Positions 1 to 8,120 of a DNA stretch of 51,606 nt are shown one piece after another. Position 1 is the first letter of the stretch; each line of letters begins with the position of its first letter. The notes beneath the pieces are model-generated. The model did not search any database. It worked only from the letters and a program-made list of their open reading frames with translations, and was not told the DNA's origin. A program made the position numbers and the translations under genes. Location: contig JACPOC010000017.1 in NCBI GenBank assembly GCA_016185125.1, positions 117,219 to 168,824 on the forward strand. The letters run 5' to 3'. Origin of the DNA: Bacteroidota bacterium (GTDB taxonomy: Bacteria; Bacteroidota; Bacteroidia; B-17B0; Aurantibacillaceae).

Positions 1-332
1 TTCTTTATTATCTTTGCCTGCCTTGAAATTTAATTAAAGCTATTTTATTTGTGCAATTATGCAGCAGTTTATCTTTTGTGTAATTAGTGCAATTAGTGGC
101 TTCTTTATTATCTTTGCCTACCTTGAAATTTATTTTAAAGCTATTTTATTTGTGCAATTATGCAGCAGTTTATCTTTTGTGTAATTAGTGCAATTAGTGG
201 CTTCTTTATTATCTTTGCCTGCCTTGAAATTTAATTAAAGCTATTTTATTTGTGCAATTATGCAGCAGTTTATCTTTTGTGTAATTAGTGCAATTAGTGG
301 CTTCTTTATTATCTTTGCCTGCCTTGAAATTT
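1..332. repeat. ~100-bp tandem repeat carrying the tgt promoter and start codon
   Basis: Three near-identical units occupy 1-100, 101-201 and 202-301, followed by a partial fourth unit (302-332) that runs into tgt. Each unit contains the -7 box TATCTTTG, a TTG codon and the codons for Lys-Phe. In the first and third units the TTG frame reads Leu-Lys-Phe-Asn and then stops. The units differ by only a few bases, chiefly TAATTAAA versus TATTTTAAA. The array may continue upstream of the window. I infer serial duplication of the promoter and start region of tgt. Confidence 0.95.
285..317 (+). promoter_or_regulatory. tgt promoter (-7 box 310-317)
   Basis: TATCTTTG at 310-317 matches the Bacteroidota -7 consensus TAnnTTTG. 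TTAG at 285-288, 21 bases upstream, is a plausible -33 element (consensus TTTG). The box ends 6 bases before the TTG start at 324, so the transcript would be leaderless or nearly so. The same box recurs in each upstream repeat unit. Confidence 0.7.
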
Positions 333-1454
333 ACTTTATTAAATACCGATACTCAAACCAAAGCCCGTGTAGGTTTGTTGGAAACTGATCATGGAGTGAT
401 TGAAACTCCAATTTTTATGCCTGTTGGCACGGCGGGCACAGTTAAAGCGGTGCATCAGCGTGAGTTAAAAGAGGATGTAAAAGCCCAAATTATTCTTGGA
501 AATACTTATCATTTATATTTACGGCCCGGTCTTAACGTATTAAAAAACGCCGGAGGATTACATAAGTTTAACGGTTGGGATAAACCTATTTTAACCGATA
601 GCGGAGGCTATCAGATATTTTCGCTGGCCAATAACCGTAAGCTTACCGAAGAAGGCGCAACGTTTAAAAGTCATATTGATGGAAGCAAACATTTTTTTAG
701 TCCTGAAAGTGTTATGGATATTGAGCGTACCATTGGTGCTGATATTATTATGGCTTTTGATGAATGCACGCCTTATCCCTGCGATTATAATTACGCAAAA
801 AAATCATTGGGATTAACGCATCGCTGGTTAGATAGATGCGTGGATAGATTCACAACAACCGAGCCGCATTACGGTTACAATCAGGAATTGTTTCCCATTG
901 TTCAGGGAAGCGTTTTTAAAGATTTACGAATAGAATCTTCCGAATTTATTGCTTCAAAAAATTGTTTTGGAAACGCCATTGGAGGATTAAGCGTAGGCGA
1001 ACCCGCCGAAGATATGTACGCCATGACGGAAGTTGTAACCGATATATTACCAAAAGAAAAGCCGCGTTATTTAATGGGAGTAGGCACGCCCATGAATATA
1101 TTGGAGAGTATAGCTTTAGGAATTGATATGTTTGATTGCGTGATGCCAACCCGAAATGCAAGGCACGGATTATTATTTACACAAAACGGAATTATCAATA
1201 TTCGTAACGAAAAATGGAAGAATGATTTCTCTCCCTTAGATGAAAACGGAACAACCTTTGCCGATACATCTTATTCAAAGGCTTATTTAAGGCATTTAAT
1301 AGTTTGTGATGAAATATTAGCAGCACAAATTGCTACGGTTCATAATCTTGGTTTTTATATTTGGCTGGTAAAAGAAGCGCGTAAAAGAATTGTTGATGGA
1401 TCGTTCAGAGAATGGAAAAATAAAATGGTAATTCAAATGGCACAACGACTGTGA
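324..1454 (+). CDS. tgt: queuine/preQ1 tRNA-guanine transglycosylase
   Basis: Tgt exchanges guanine-34 of GUN-anticodon tRNAs for a 7-deazaguanine precursor in queuosine synthesis. The 376-residue protein shows the N-terminal ETPIFMPVG strand, the catalytic DSGGYQIFSLA segment, GGLSVGEP and MPTRNARHG, which are Tgt signatures. I start it at TTG 324 (Met-Lys-Phe-Thr-Leu-Leu) because this matches family N termini; the longer GTG 288 reading would translate promoter repeat. The Cys-x-Cys-x2-Cys zinc ligands of E. coli Tgt are absent: the aligned stretch reads GTTFADTSYSKAYL, although the later Cys and His (CDEILAAQIATVHN) remain. I recall the same loss in other Bacteroidota Tgt proteins. The stop overlaps the next gene's GTG by 4 bases, indicating coupling. 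Confidence 0.95.
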   Translation: MKFTLLNTDTQTKARVGLLETDHGVIETPIFMPVGTAGTVKAVHQRELKEDVKAQIILGNTYHLYLRPGLNVLKNAGGLHKFNGWDKPILTDSGGYQIFSLANNRKLTEEGATFKSHIDGSKHFFSPESVMDIERTIGADIIMAFDECTPYPCDYNYAKKSLGLTHRWLDRCVDRFTTTEPHYGYNQELFPIVQGSVFKDLRIESSEFIASKNCFGNAIGGLSVGEPAEDMYAMTEVVTDILPKEKPRYLMGVGTPMNILESIALGIDMFDCVMPTRNARHGLLFTQNGIINIRNEKWKNDFSPLDENGTTFADTSYSKAYLRHLIVCDEILAAQIATVHNLGFYIWLVKEARKRIVDGSFREWKNKMVIQMAQRL

Positions 1455-2575
1455 AGTTTTTAACCATATTAGACAGATATATTTTAGGGAAGTTCTTAAA
1501 GACCTTTGCGTTTTCCATTACCTTAATATTGCTCATATTTATTGTGTTTGATATTAAGGATAAGATTCAAACATTTACCACGCAAAACATTCCTTTAAAA
1601 GAAATTATTTTCGATTATTATTTAATGTTCATTCCTTATTACGGAAATCAATTCAGCCCTATGTTTACGTTTATTGCGGTGGTATTCTTCACTTCAAAAA
1701 TGGCGCATCAAACCGAATTTGTAGCCATATTAAGCAGCGGCACAAGCTTTAGAAGAATTATGCGACCGTATGTTATGGGAGCTTTTATTATAGGATTTTC
1801 ATCATTGGTATTAAATCATTTTTTTCTTCCAAAAGCTTTTAAAATAAAAATTGCCTTCGAGGATAAATACATTAACAACGGTTATAACAGCGATGAACGA
1901 AACATTCATAAAAAAATAGGGCCCAACAGAATTCTTTATTTTGAGAGTTTTGACAATAAGATTAACACTGCTTATAAAGTAACGGTTGAAGATGTTGTAA
2001 ATGAAAAGCAGACTTATTTTTTAAGCGCTGATAACATGAAGTGGGACAGTTTAAATACGGAATGGCTTTTAACAAATGTAAACGAACGTAAGATTATTGA
2101 GCAGGATAGGCTGGATACTTTAAAGAATCAGAAACCGGTTTTTAAACAGATAAATACTTTTTCGCCCGACAAAAAAATGAAAATGAACTTTAGTCCTTTT
2201 GATATGCACCGCTTTGAAAGTAAGTATGAAGCCATGACTTATTTTGAATTGAAAGAATTTATTATTCGCGAAAGATTAAAAGGATCGGGAAGAATTGAAT
2301 TTTTTGAGGTTGAAAATTATAAGCGAAGTTCTTTTCCTTTTGCAACGTTTATTTTAACCATCATCGCAGTATGTGTTTCATCACGTAAGGTTAGGGGCGG
2401 AGTGGGCCTTCAAATTGCCATTGGCCTTTTACTAAGCTGTATTTACATTATGCTCATGTATATTTTTACCATTACGGCCACCAGTGGCATTGGTATTCCT
2501 TGGCTTGCTGTATGGACGCCCAACATAGTGTTTACTTTTGTAGCATTTTATTTTTATCGAAAGGCACAGAAATAA
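1451..2575 (+). CDS. LptF/LptG-family lipopolysaccharide export permease
   Basis: This is a YjgP/YjgQ-family inner-membrane permease of the Lpt system, which extracts lipopolysaccharide from the inner membrane together with the ATPase LptB. The 374-residue protein has three N-terminal membrane segments (about 15-35, 52-80, 103-125), a periplasmic domain and three C-terminal segments (about 295-311, 316-344, 348-370), the expected 3+3 topology. The opening LDRYILGKFLKTF is typical of the family. The GTG start overlaps the tgt stop (GTGA). From one gene I cannot say whether it acts as LptF or LptG; in this phylum the two are usually unlinked. Confidence 0.88.
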   Translation: MKFLTILDRYILGKFLKTFAFSITLILLIFIVFDIKDKIQTFTTQNIPLKEIIFDYYLMFIPYYGNQFSPMFTFIAVVFFTSKMAHQTEFVAILSSGTSFRRIMRPYVMGAFIIGFSSLVLNHFFLPKAFKIKIAFEDKYINNGYNSDERNIHKKIGPNRILYFESFDNKINTAYKVTVEDVVNEKQTYFLSADNMKWDSLNTEWLLTNVNERKIIEQDRLDTLKNQKPVFKQINTFSPDKKMKMNFSPFDMHRFESKYEAMTYFELKEFIIRERLKGSGRIEFFEVENYKRSSFPFATFILTIIAVCVSSRKVRGGVGLQIAIGLLLSCIYIMLMYIFTITATSGIGIPWLAVWTPNIVFTFVAFYFYRKAQK

Positions 2576-2591
2576 TGAGAGGCTTTAAACC

Positions 2592-2651
2592 GTCATTGCG
2601 ATCTTTTCGCGAAGCCCGTCCGAACGGATTTTCATCCGGGCGGGCAATCTC
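2592..2651. repeat. REP-like intergenic palindrome
   Basis: The element begins GTCATTGCGA and ends GGGCAATCTC and holds an imperfect GC-rich inverted repeat (CCCGTCCG against CGGGCGGG). It is much more GC-rich than its surroundings. The ends resemble the dispersed GTCATTGCGA...GCAATCTC repeats seen between genes in many Bacteroidota. It lies between the lptF/G-type gene and the GT-C gene. Confidence 0.55.
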
Positions 2652-2692
2652 TTTCACTATAGTAACGAAACTAATTAAATAACTAACGTTTA

Positions 2693-4207
2693 ATGAAAGA
2701 TTTAATTCAAACATTTAAAAATAAATATTCGCCGCTACAGCAAATTTTATTAATTGGATTGTTTGTGCGCTTACTTTCCGTTATTTTCAGTAAAGGCTTC
2801 GGTTGGCACGACGATCATTTCTTAATCATAGAGCCTGCACAAAGTTGGGTAGATGGTGAAGATGCTAATTACTGGCTTCCTTCCGCAACTGATCCTTCAC
2901 GCCAACCGCAAGGTCATCCTTTGGTTTATACCGGATTACATTATCTTATTCTTAGCTTTTTTAAAATCGTTGGCCTAAACAATCCGCAGGCAAAAATGTT
3001 TTTTATCCGTTTGCTGCATGCTCTTTGGTCTTTATTCATCATTAAATATTCCTATAAAATAACCGAGAAATTGCATAATGCTAAATCTGCGTGGTATGTA
3101 GGTTTATTTATGGCGCTCTATTGGTTCATGCCTTTTATGAGTGTGAGAAATTTAGTAGAATTTGTTTGTGTTCCGCTAATTCTTATTGGTATTTGGAATT
3201 TAATGAAAGAGGATAAAGCATTAAAGAATTTTATAATTGCCGGCATTCTTTTTGCTATTGCCATGGCTGTTCGTTACCAGGTTATATTTTTATTGGCGGG
3301 CATTGGTGTAGGAATGCTTATTAATAAAGATTCGTTTAAACAATGTGTTACACTTATTCTTTCATTTTTGTTTGTGTTTTTTTTAAGCGAAGGAGTACGC
3401 GATTATTTTTTATGGCACAAACCCTTTGCCGAATTTATGGCCTATATTCAATACAATTTGGATAACGCTACCGTTTACGGAACCGACAACTGGCACATGT
3501 ATTTTGATTTGGTGTTTGGTTTATTGGTTCCGCCCTTAAGTTTTTTGTTATTTGCAGGGTATTTTGTAAGCTGGAAAAAAACGTCTTTGCTCTTTTGGCC
3601 GGTGTTGTTCTATTTTGCTTTTCACACCTATTTTCCAAACAAACAGGAACGTTTTATTATGACGATACTTCCTCTAATAATTATTTGCGGAACAATAGGC
3701 ATGTTTATGATCTATGAAAAGAGAAAAGAAAAAATAAATCAAAAACTTTTTAAAGTATGTAAAACCTTTGTAATTGTATTGAATTTAATTTTACTGCCCG
3801 TTCTCACTTTATCTTACAGCAAAAGGCATAGGGTAGAGGCAATGACGTATTTGTATCATCAAAAAGATCATCAGGCTTTTATTGTGGAAGATAGCAATAA
3901 GGACAGCGAATTTTTAATTCCTCCCTTGTATTACTGCGGTAAATGGTTTTCGGTGTTAGGCGTTACAAAAGTTTTTACACCCGACAGTGTGTTGCGTTAT
4001 TTTAATAGGCAGGAAAAAAGTACACGCCCAAATTATGTTGTTTTTATGCAAGCTGAAAATTTAAATGCACGTGTAGATTCGATGAAGAAACGATTCCCAA
4101 GTTTAATTTACGAAACAACCATTGAGCCAAGTTTTATTGATAAAACTTTATTTTTTTTAAACCCTATGAATGATAATCAAACGGTTTTTATTTATAAGCT
4201 GAAATGA
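2693..4207 (+). CDS. GT-C (GT22-like) membrane mannosyltransferase
   Basis: This 504-residue integral membrane protein has about ten hydrophobic segments. Near the N terminus, in the first extracytoplasmic loop, is an acidic WHDDHFLIIEP motif (about residues 39-49), where GT22 lipid-linked-sugar mannosyltransferases carry HPDE-type catalytic acids. Around residue 310 a PNKQERFIM segment resembles the conserved K-E-x-R-F motif of PIG-B/ALG9-type enzymes. I infer a polyprenol-phosphate-sugar-dependent glycosyltransferase for an envelope glycan; acceptor and sugar are unknown. It is co-directional with tgt and the Lpt permease after a 117-bp gap that holds a palindromic repeat, and it ends 2 bp from the convergent PD40 gene. 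Confidence 0.75.
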   Translation: MKDLIQTFKNKYSPLQQILLIGLFVRLLSVIFSKGFGWHDDHFLIIEPAQSWVDGEDANYWLPSATDPSRQPQGHPLVYTGLHYLILSFFKIVGLNNPQAKMFFIRLLHALWSLFIIKYSYKITEKLHNAKSAWYVGLFMALYWFMPFMSVRNLVEFVCVPLILIGIWNLMKEDKALKNFIIAGILFAIAMAVRYQVIFLLAGIGVGMLINKDSFKQCVTLILSFLFVFFLSEGVRDYFLWHKPFAEFMAYIQYNLDNATVYGTDNWHMYFDLVFGLLVPPLSFLLFAGYFVSWKKTSLLFWPVLFYFAFHTYFPNKQERFIMTILPLIIICGTIGMFMIYEKRKEKINQKLFKVCKTFVIVLNLILLPVLTLSYSKRHRVEAMTYLYHQKDHQAFIVEDSNKDSEFLIPPLYYCGKWFSVLGVTKVFTPDSVLRYFNRQEKSTRPNYVVFMQAENLNARVDSMKKRFPSLIYETTIEPSFIDKTLFFLNPMNDNQTVFIYKLK

Positions 4208-4209
4208 AT

Positions 4210-5790
4210 TTAATTCGGTTTCTTCTGCAGCTTTATCTCCAAATCTCTTTCTTTTTTCTCGAATGCAAGTGGCTCAATGTCCATTACCAATGTTACGTAT
4301 CCGTCAGATTCGGCTATGGCGCGGTAGGTTTTAAGAGGATTCAGCACCAATATAAACTTCCCTGATTTAGGATTAGAAAAATAGGTGCCGTTAACTCTGT
4401 TTCCTTCATTATCTAAAATGGTTATTTTAACCTTGGCTTTCATTCCGTTTTTAAAAGCAACGCCATGTTTTACTTTCAAGTCATTATCACCAAAACGGGT
4501 ATCAATCATATAAAGATCACTTTCTCCATAAGTATCTTCTTTGATCGAAGAATAATAACCTCTTTGTCCGTCTACGCTCATCACAAAAAAAATATCATTG
4601 CCCACGTTATTTATGGGATAGCCTAAATTCTCGGCTTTTGAATATAAGTTGGTTTCGGGATCAAGTGTGCTTTTAAAAACATCGTACTCACCCATGGTAT
4701 TATGCCCTTTGCTGCTGAAATAAAGTGTTACACCATCGGGATGAAGAAAGGGCGCCTCCTCGTCATACAAAGTATTTACATTCGGGCCCAGATTATATGG
4801 TGTAGCCCATTTGTTATTCGGCAAACGTTTAATGCTGTAAATATCTTTTCCTCCGTAGCCGCCGGGTCGGTTACTGCTGAAGTAATAAAAAGCGGTATCA
4901 TTGCTAAAGCATGCGCTGGTTTCAATAAATTGCGAATTTATTTCTTTAGGCATTTTTTGCGGAACATCCCATTTACCTTCCAACGTAAGCTGTGTTATTA
5001 AAAGATCTCCCGTTACAAGATCTGCTGCGGGTCTGAAAATAATCATCCGTTGACCATCAGGACTCATGGCCACGCAGGCATCGTTGTTATCGCTATTAAT
5101 GGGAGGGCCAATATTTTCCGCTTTTTTCCACTTACCAAATTCTTTATAACTTACATAAACATCTTCAAAGTATTTTCCCTGAGCATCTTTTTTATTGTTT
5201 GAACTTCCTTCTCTTCTTGAAGTAAAATAAAGCGCAGATTCATCAGGAATTAAAATAGGAACATACTCGGGAGCAGAAGTGTTTATTTCAGGCCCCATGT
5301 TTTTAATTATGGAACGTGTGGGCTTGCTAATAAATTCCTTGCCGTTTTTACAAACATTAATTAAATAGTTGATTTCTTCCTTGTTATGCAAACGCTTTTT
5401 TGGATTGTGGTTATTGTATTTTTCCAGAAGAAGAATGGCCTCATCAAATCGTTTTTGCGAATGCTCAATTTTAGCGAGATAATATTTGGCATCAATCAAC
5501 GAGGAGGAATTAAGGTTAGGGATCAGAAACGTTAGGCTATCTTTAATTACATTTAATTTAAACAAAGAAATGGCGGCGTTTAAACCCGCTTTTTCATTTT
5601 TTGGTTCTATGGCCAAGATGTTACGGTAAAGTGGCGCAGCATGATAATAATCTTCTATATCAAAATAATTTTGCGCTTCTTTTAAAAGACTTGTAATTTC
5701 TTTGGGTTGGGCTTTAATGGTAAATCCTTGTAAAAACAGAAATGTAATAAGTGCAAAGCGTATAAATTGTTTTAGAAATTTACCCCCCAT
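4210..5790 (-). CDS. TPR/PD40 propeller secreted protein without OmpA domain
   Basis: The 526-residue protein starts at ATG 5790 (MGGKFLKQF) with a signal peptide ending near FTIKAQ. It has a TPR-like helical region (about 20-150), then several WD40-like PD40 repeats with the typical DES/ALYFTSRREG, FYYFSSNRPGG and TLYFSSKGH blades (about 165-400), and a C-terminal carboxypeptidase-regulatory-like beta domain. Many Bacteroidota envelope proteins of this architecture end in a peptidoglycan-binding OmpA domain (PorE-like); this one stops before such a domain. A further 26 residues in frame upstream contain no convincing signal. Role unknown; envelope or secretion-associated scaffold is a guess. 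Confidence 0.75.
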   Translation of the reverse strand: MGGKFLKQFIRFALITFLFLQGFTIKAQPKEITSLLKEAQNYFDIEDYYHAAPLYRNILAIEPKNEKAGLNAAISLFKLNVIKDSLTFLIPNLNSSSLIDAKYYLAKIEHSQKRFDEAILLLEKYNNHNPKKRLHNKEEINYLINVCKNGKEFISKPTRSIIKNMGPEINTSAPEYVPILIPDESALYFTSRREGSSNNKKDAQGKYFEDVYVSYKEFGKWKKAENIGPPINSDNNDACVAMSPDGQRMIIFRPAADLVTGDLLITQLTLEGKWDVPQKMPKEINSQFIETSACFSNDTAFYYFSSNRPGGYGGKDIYSIKRLPNNKWATPYNLGPNVNTLYDEEAPFLHPDGVTLYFSSKGHNTMGEYDVFKSTLDPETNLYSKAENLGYPINNVGNDIFFVMSVDGQRGYYSSIKEDTYGESDLYMIDTRFGDNDLKVKHGVAFKNGMKAKVKITILDNEGNRVNGTYFSNPKSGKFILVLNPLKTYRAIAESDGYVTLVMDIEPLAFEKKERDLEIKLQKKPN

Positions 5791-5904
5791 ACAACTACAC
5801 GATACCTTTTTGGGAAATAATAAAACTATAATAACTCCGTGCGTGCGCGAACGGAGAACAAATAACATTTATAGTTAAAACACTCTTCATTTTTCAAATT
5901 ACAA

Positions 5905-6275
5905 ATGCAAGTTTGTAAGCCGGGTCCTGTTTCATCACGGTTGCCCGTGGTATATCTATCATTTATCTATGCGACCTACCCGTTGCGGTTCCCGATAAAT
6001 CGGAATAAGACGAGCCGCCTGTCCGCAACCTATTTGGCCTTTCAACACCCGAGGTTTACCCAACTTAATTATTACTAACTAAGGTTGTGAGCTCTTACCT
6101 CACATTTTCACTATCACCCTTCCTAACGAATCAGAAAAGGCTACCTGGTTTTCTGTGGCACTTTCTGTTACCTTAACGTTTCTGTTAAAGCACCCGTTTT
6201 TTCAAACGGCGGATTGCCCTGTGTTGCCCGGACTTTCCTCTCACAATAAATTATGAGCGATAGACCAACTTGCAG
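5905..6275 (-). ncRNA. rnpB: RNase P RNA (bacterial type A)
   Basis: Read on the minus strand, the segment begins CUGCAAGUUGGUCUAUCGCU and soon has the universal GAGGAAAGUCCGGGC block (plus-strand complement near 6227-6241). Conserved ACAGAAA-type segments follow in the middle, and it ends with GGACCCGGCUUACAAACUUGC, which pairs back with the 5' end. The length of about 370 nt fits type A RNase P RNA, the ribozyme that matures tRNA 5' ends. Ends are estimated to within a few bases from the terminal helix. Confidence 0.93.
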
Positions 6276-6276
6276 T

Positions 6277-6285
6277 ATAAAGATA
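6277..6285 (-). promoter_or_regulatory. rnpB promoter -7 box
   Basis: On the minus strand TATCTTTA lies immediately before the 5' end of the RNase P RNA, a one-base variant of the TAnnTTTG box. Confidence 0.5.
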
Positions 6286-6378
6286 CGATTTTTTAGCAGA
6301 AATAGATGATTTTTATGAATAATTTAGTCAAAAAAACCTTTTATTAAGTAAATTAGGTGAAGCTGTGTTAAATAATTC

Positions 6379-6386
6379 TATTTTTG
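6379..6386 (+). promoter_or_regulatory. cdsA promoter -7 box
   Basis: TATTTTTG matches TAnnTTTG and ends 5 bases before ATG 6392. It argues against the longer GTG 6365 reading, which would translate through the promoter. Confidence 0.65.
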
Positions 6387-6391
6387 CACAA

Positions 6392-7231
6392 ATGGCTTTA
6401 GATTTAAAAACGCTGCTCACGCGTAGTTTAAGCGGTTTAGTATTTGTAGTGCTGTTGCTGGGCTGTGTAATGTGGAATTATTATTCCTTTACGGTTTTCT
6501 TTTTTACGATGGCATTGCTTGGGCTTAATGAGTTTTACAAAATTGCTGAAAAGCTCAATGCAAAACCTTTTAAACTTACGGGTTTTATTTGCGCTATTGC
6601 TACTTATCTCACTTTTGTAAATTTTTCTTTATTAAGTTCTAATGCCGGCATTGTTAGGTTAGGCACTGTATTTTTAGCAATCATTCCCTTTGTTATTCTT
6701 TCTGTAGGATTATTCAGCAAAAAGGAAGATTGCATAAAAAACACATTTTTTACTATTGGTGGAATTTTATACGCGGTGTTGCCTTTTGCCCTGCTGAACA
6801 AAACTGTATTTTACGCTAATGGTGCTGAACCGGCACAGTTTGCACCCAAGTTTATTTTAGGAATAATTTTTCTTATTTGGATCAACGATACTTTTGCCTA
6901 CTTGGGAGGGAGTTTAATAGGTAAGCATAAGCTGTTAAAAAGAATTTCGCCGGGTAAAACTTGGGAAGGCACAATAATAGGTGTGGCAATAAGTTTTGGC
7001 GTAAGCTTTTTATTTAACCGGCTTTTTGAGCTTGGTAATTACACATGGCCTCTCCTTGGAATTTTTATTCCTGTACTTGCAACCATTGGAGATTTGGTTG
7101 AGAGTAAGATAAAGCGCGAAGCGGAAATTAAAGACAGTGGAACCTTAATGCCCGGTCATGGGGGAGTATTGGACCGGTTTGACAGCCTTATTTTTGTATC
7201 GCCTTTTGTGTTTGCCCTGTTTAAACTTTAA
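6392..7231 (+). CDS. cdsA: phosphatidate cytidylyltransferase (CDP-diacylglycerol synthase)
   Basis: CdsA makes CDP-diacylglycerol from phosphatidic acid and CTP, the branch point of phospholipid synthesis. The 279-residue protein has seven to eight membrane segments. Its C terminus carries the family signature: KRISPGKTWEG, then the acidic IGDLVESKIKR and KDSGTLMPGHGGVLDRFDS with the metal-binding aspartates. Start chosen at ATG 6392 because the -7 box directly precedes it. It converges on the 96-residue minus-strand gene, overlapping it by 4 bases. Confidence 0.95.
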   Translation: MALDLKTLLTRSLSGLVFVVLLLGCVMWNYYSFTVFFFTMALLGLNEFYKIAEKLNAKPFKLTGFICAIATYLTFVNFSLLSSNAGIVRLGTVFLAIIPFVILSVGLFSKKEDCIKNTFFTIGGILYAVLPFALLNKTVFYANGAEPAQFAPKFILGIIFLIWINDTFAYLGGSLIGKHKLLKRISPGKTWEGTIIGVAISFGVSFLFNRLFELGNYTWPLLGIFIPVLATIGDLVESKIKREAEIKDSGTLMPGHGGVLDRFDSLIFVSPFVFALFKL

Positions 7232-7518
7232 AGTTTAATAGAGTGAACCCTGTTAATGGGAATTACGAGCCCTTGCTTTAAAATTACCCGTTTATCGGTA
7301 ACGCCCCAAACAGTAGTTTCTACCACTTTGCGAGATCGGTCGTCCTCAAAGAAAATCCTCATCTTAGTGCGCTCCAAATTGCCAAGCGCAAGAGCCCTTT
7401 CCAAATCTGTTTTACGCTCTTTTATTTGCTCGGCGTTAATTAACACTTCCTCCGAAGGAAACTTTAGACTGTCGATGTTTTCCTTTTCTATTGCTTCAAA
7501 AGTACTGGTTGCTCCCAT
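7228..7518 (-). CDS. conserved-looking small soluble protein
   Basis: A 96-residue protein without signal peptide or membrane segment. The N-terminal half is charged and helical (EQIKERKTDLERALALGN); the C-terminal half looks like a small beta domain (TKMRIFFEDDRSRKVVETTVWGVTDKRVILKQG, positions about 52-83), perhaps an RNA-binding-like or chaperone-like fold. I do not recognise the family. It ends within the stop of convergent cdsA and follows the PH-like membrane gene by 53 bases, so it is probably the last gene of the tilS group. Confidence 0.7.
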   Translation of the reverse strand: MGATSTFEAIEKENIDSLKFPSEEVLINAEQIKERKTDLERALALGNLERTKMRIFFEDDRSRKVVETTVWGVTDKRVILKQGLVIPINRVHSIKL

Positions 7519-7571
7519 GTTTTTATAGTTTTAAGGTTATATTATTAAAACGTATAAAAAACAAAAAGGTT

Positions 7572-8120
7572 TCAATTGTTAATAATTTTGATCTCTTTTT
7601 TTAAAGTGTTAAATAATTCGTCGTTTTTTTGGCTTCCAATGCGGTAAATTAAGCCGCTGTTATCGGTTAATTCAACAAATTCCTCGCCGCTGGTATAAAA
7701 ACGTATGGTGCCCTTATTGTGAAGGTTATAGACTGCGCGCCGCAATACATTCTTTTTATATCTGCTTTTTCTTATGGCAGTTATATTTTTTAAATCTATT
7801 TTAACTTTTCGGGCAGTCCAGAAACCATCCAAAATTAAAGTGCCTTTTAGCACAATGGTGCTGATGTGTAAAATGTAGGTTAAGCCCGCTGAAAAGGCAA
7901 GGATACTAAGCCCGAGCACAAAAAAGATTAAGCCAGATTCATCAGGGTTTTGAATGGGATAGGAACCGATTTTTAAAAATGAAACCTGCACCGGCTTAGG
8001 ATTTTGACTCCAATAATAGGCTACAAAACAAAAAATGGAAATGATGGAGCGAATAACAATACTTAAGCGGTTGTGGCCCATGTATTGCTTTTCTTCAAAT
8101 ATAATTTCCTGTTTATTCAA
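7572..8120 (-). CDS. membrane protein with PH-like cytoplasmic domain
   Basis: This 182-residue protein has two membrane segments (about 22-41 and 60-86, GLIFFVLGLSILAFSAGL) followed by a beta-rich domain (about 95-180) with LKNITAIRKSRYKKN and TIRFYTSGEEFVELTD, the layout of bacterial PH-domain (YcxB/bPH-type) membrane proteins. The start codon is TTG at 8118-8120, overlapping the last codons and stop of tilS, so translation is likely coupled. Function is unknown. Confidence 0.75.
   Translation of the reverse strand: MNKQEIIFEEKQYMGHNRLSIVIRSIISIFCFVAYYWSQNPKPVQVSFLKIGSYPIQNPDESGLIFFVLGLSILAFSAGLTYILHISTIVLKGTLILDGFWTARKVKIDLKNITAIRKSRYKKNVLRRAVYNLHNKGTIRFYTSGEEFVELTDNSGLIYRIGSQKNDELFNTLKKEIKIINN

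Noticed and set aside
6365-6391. GTG start of cdsA at 6365
   Set aside because: It would place the perfect -7 box within the coding sequence; ATG 6392 fits family length.
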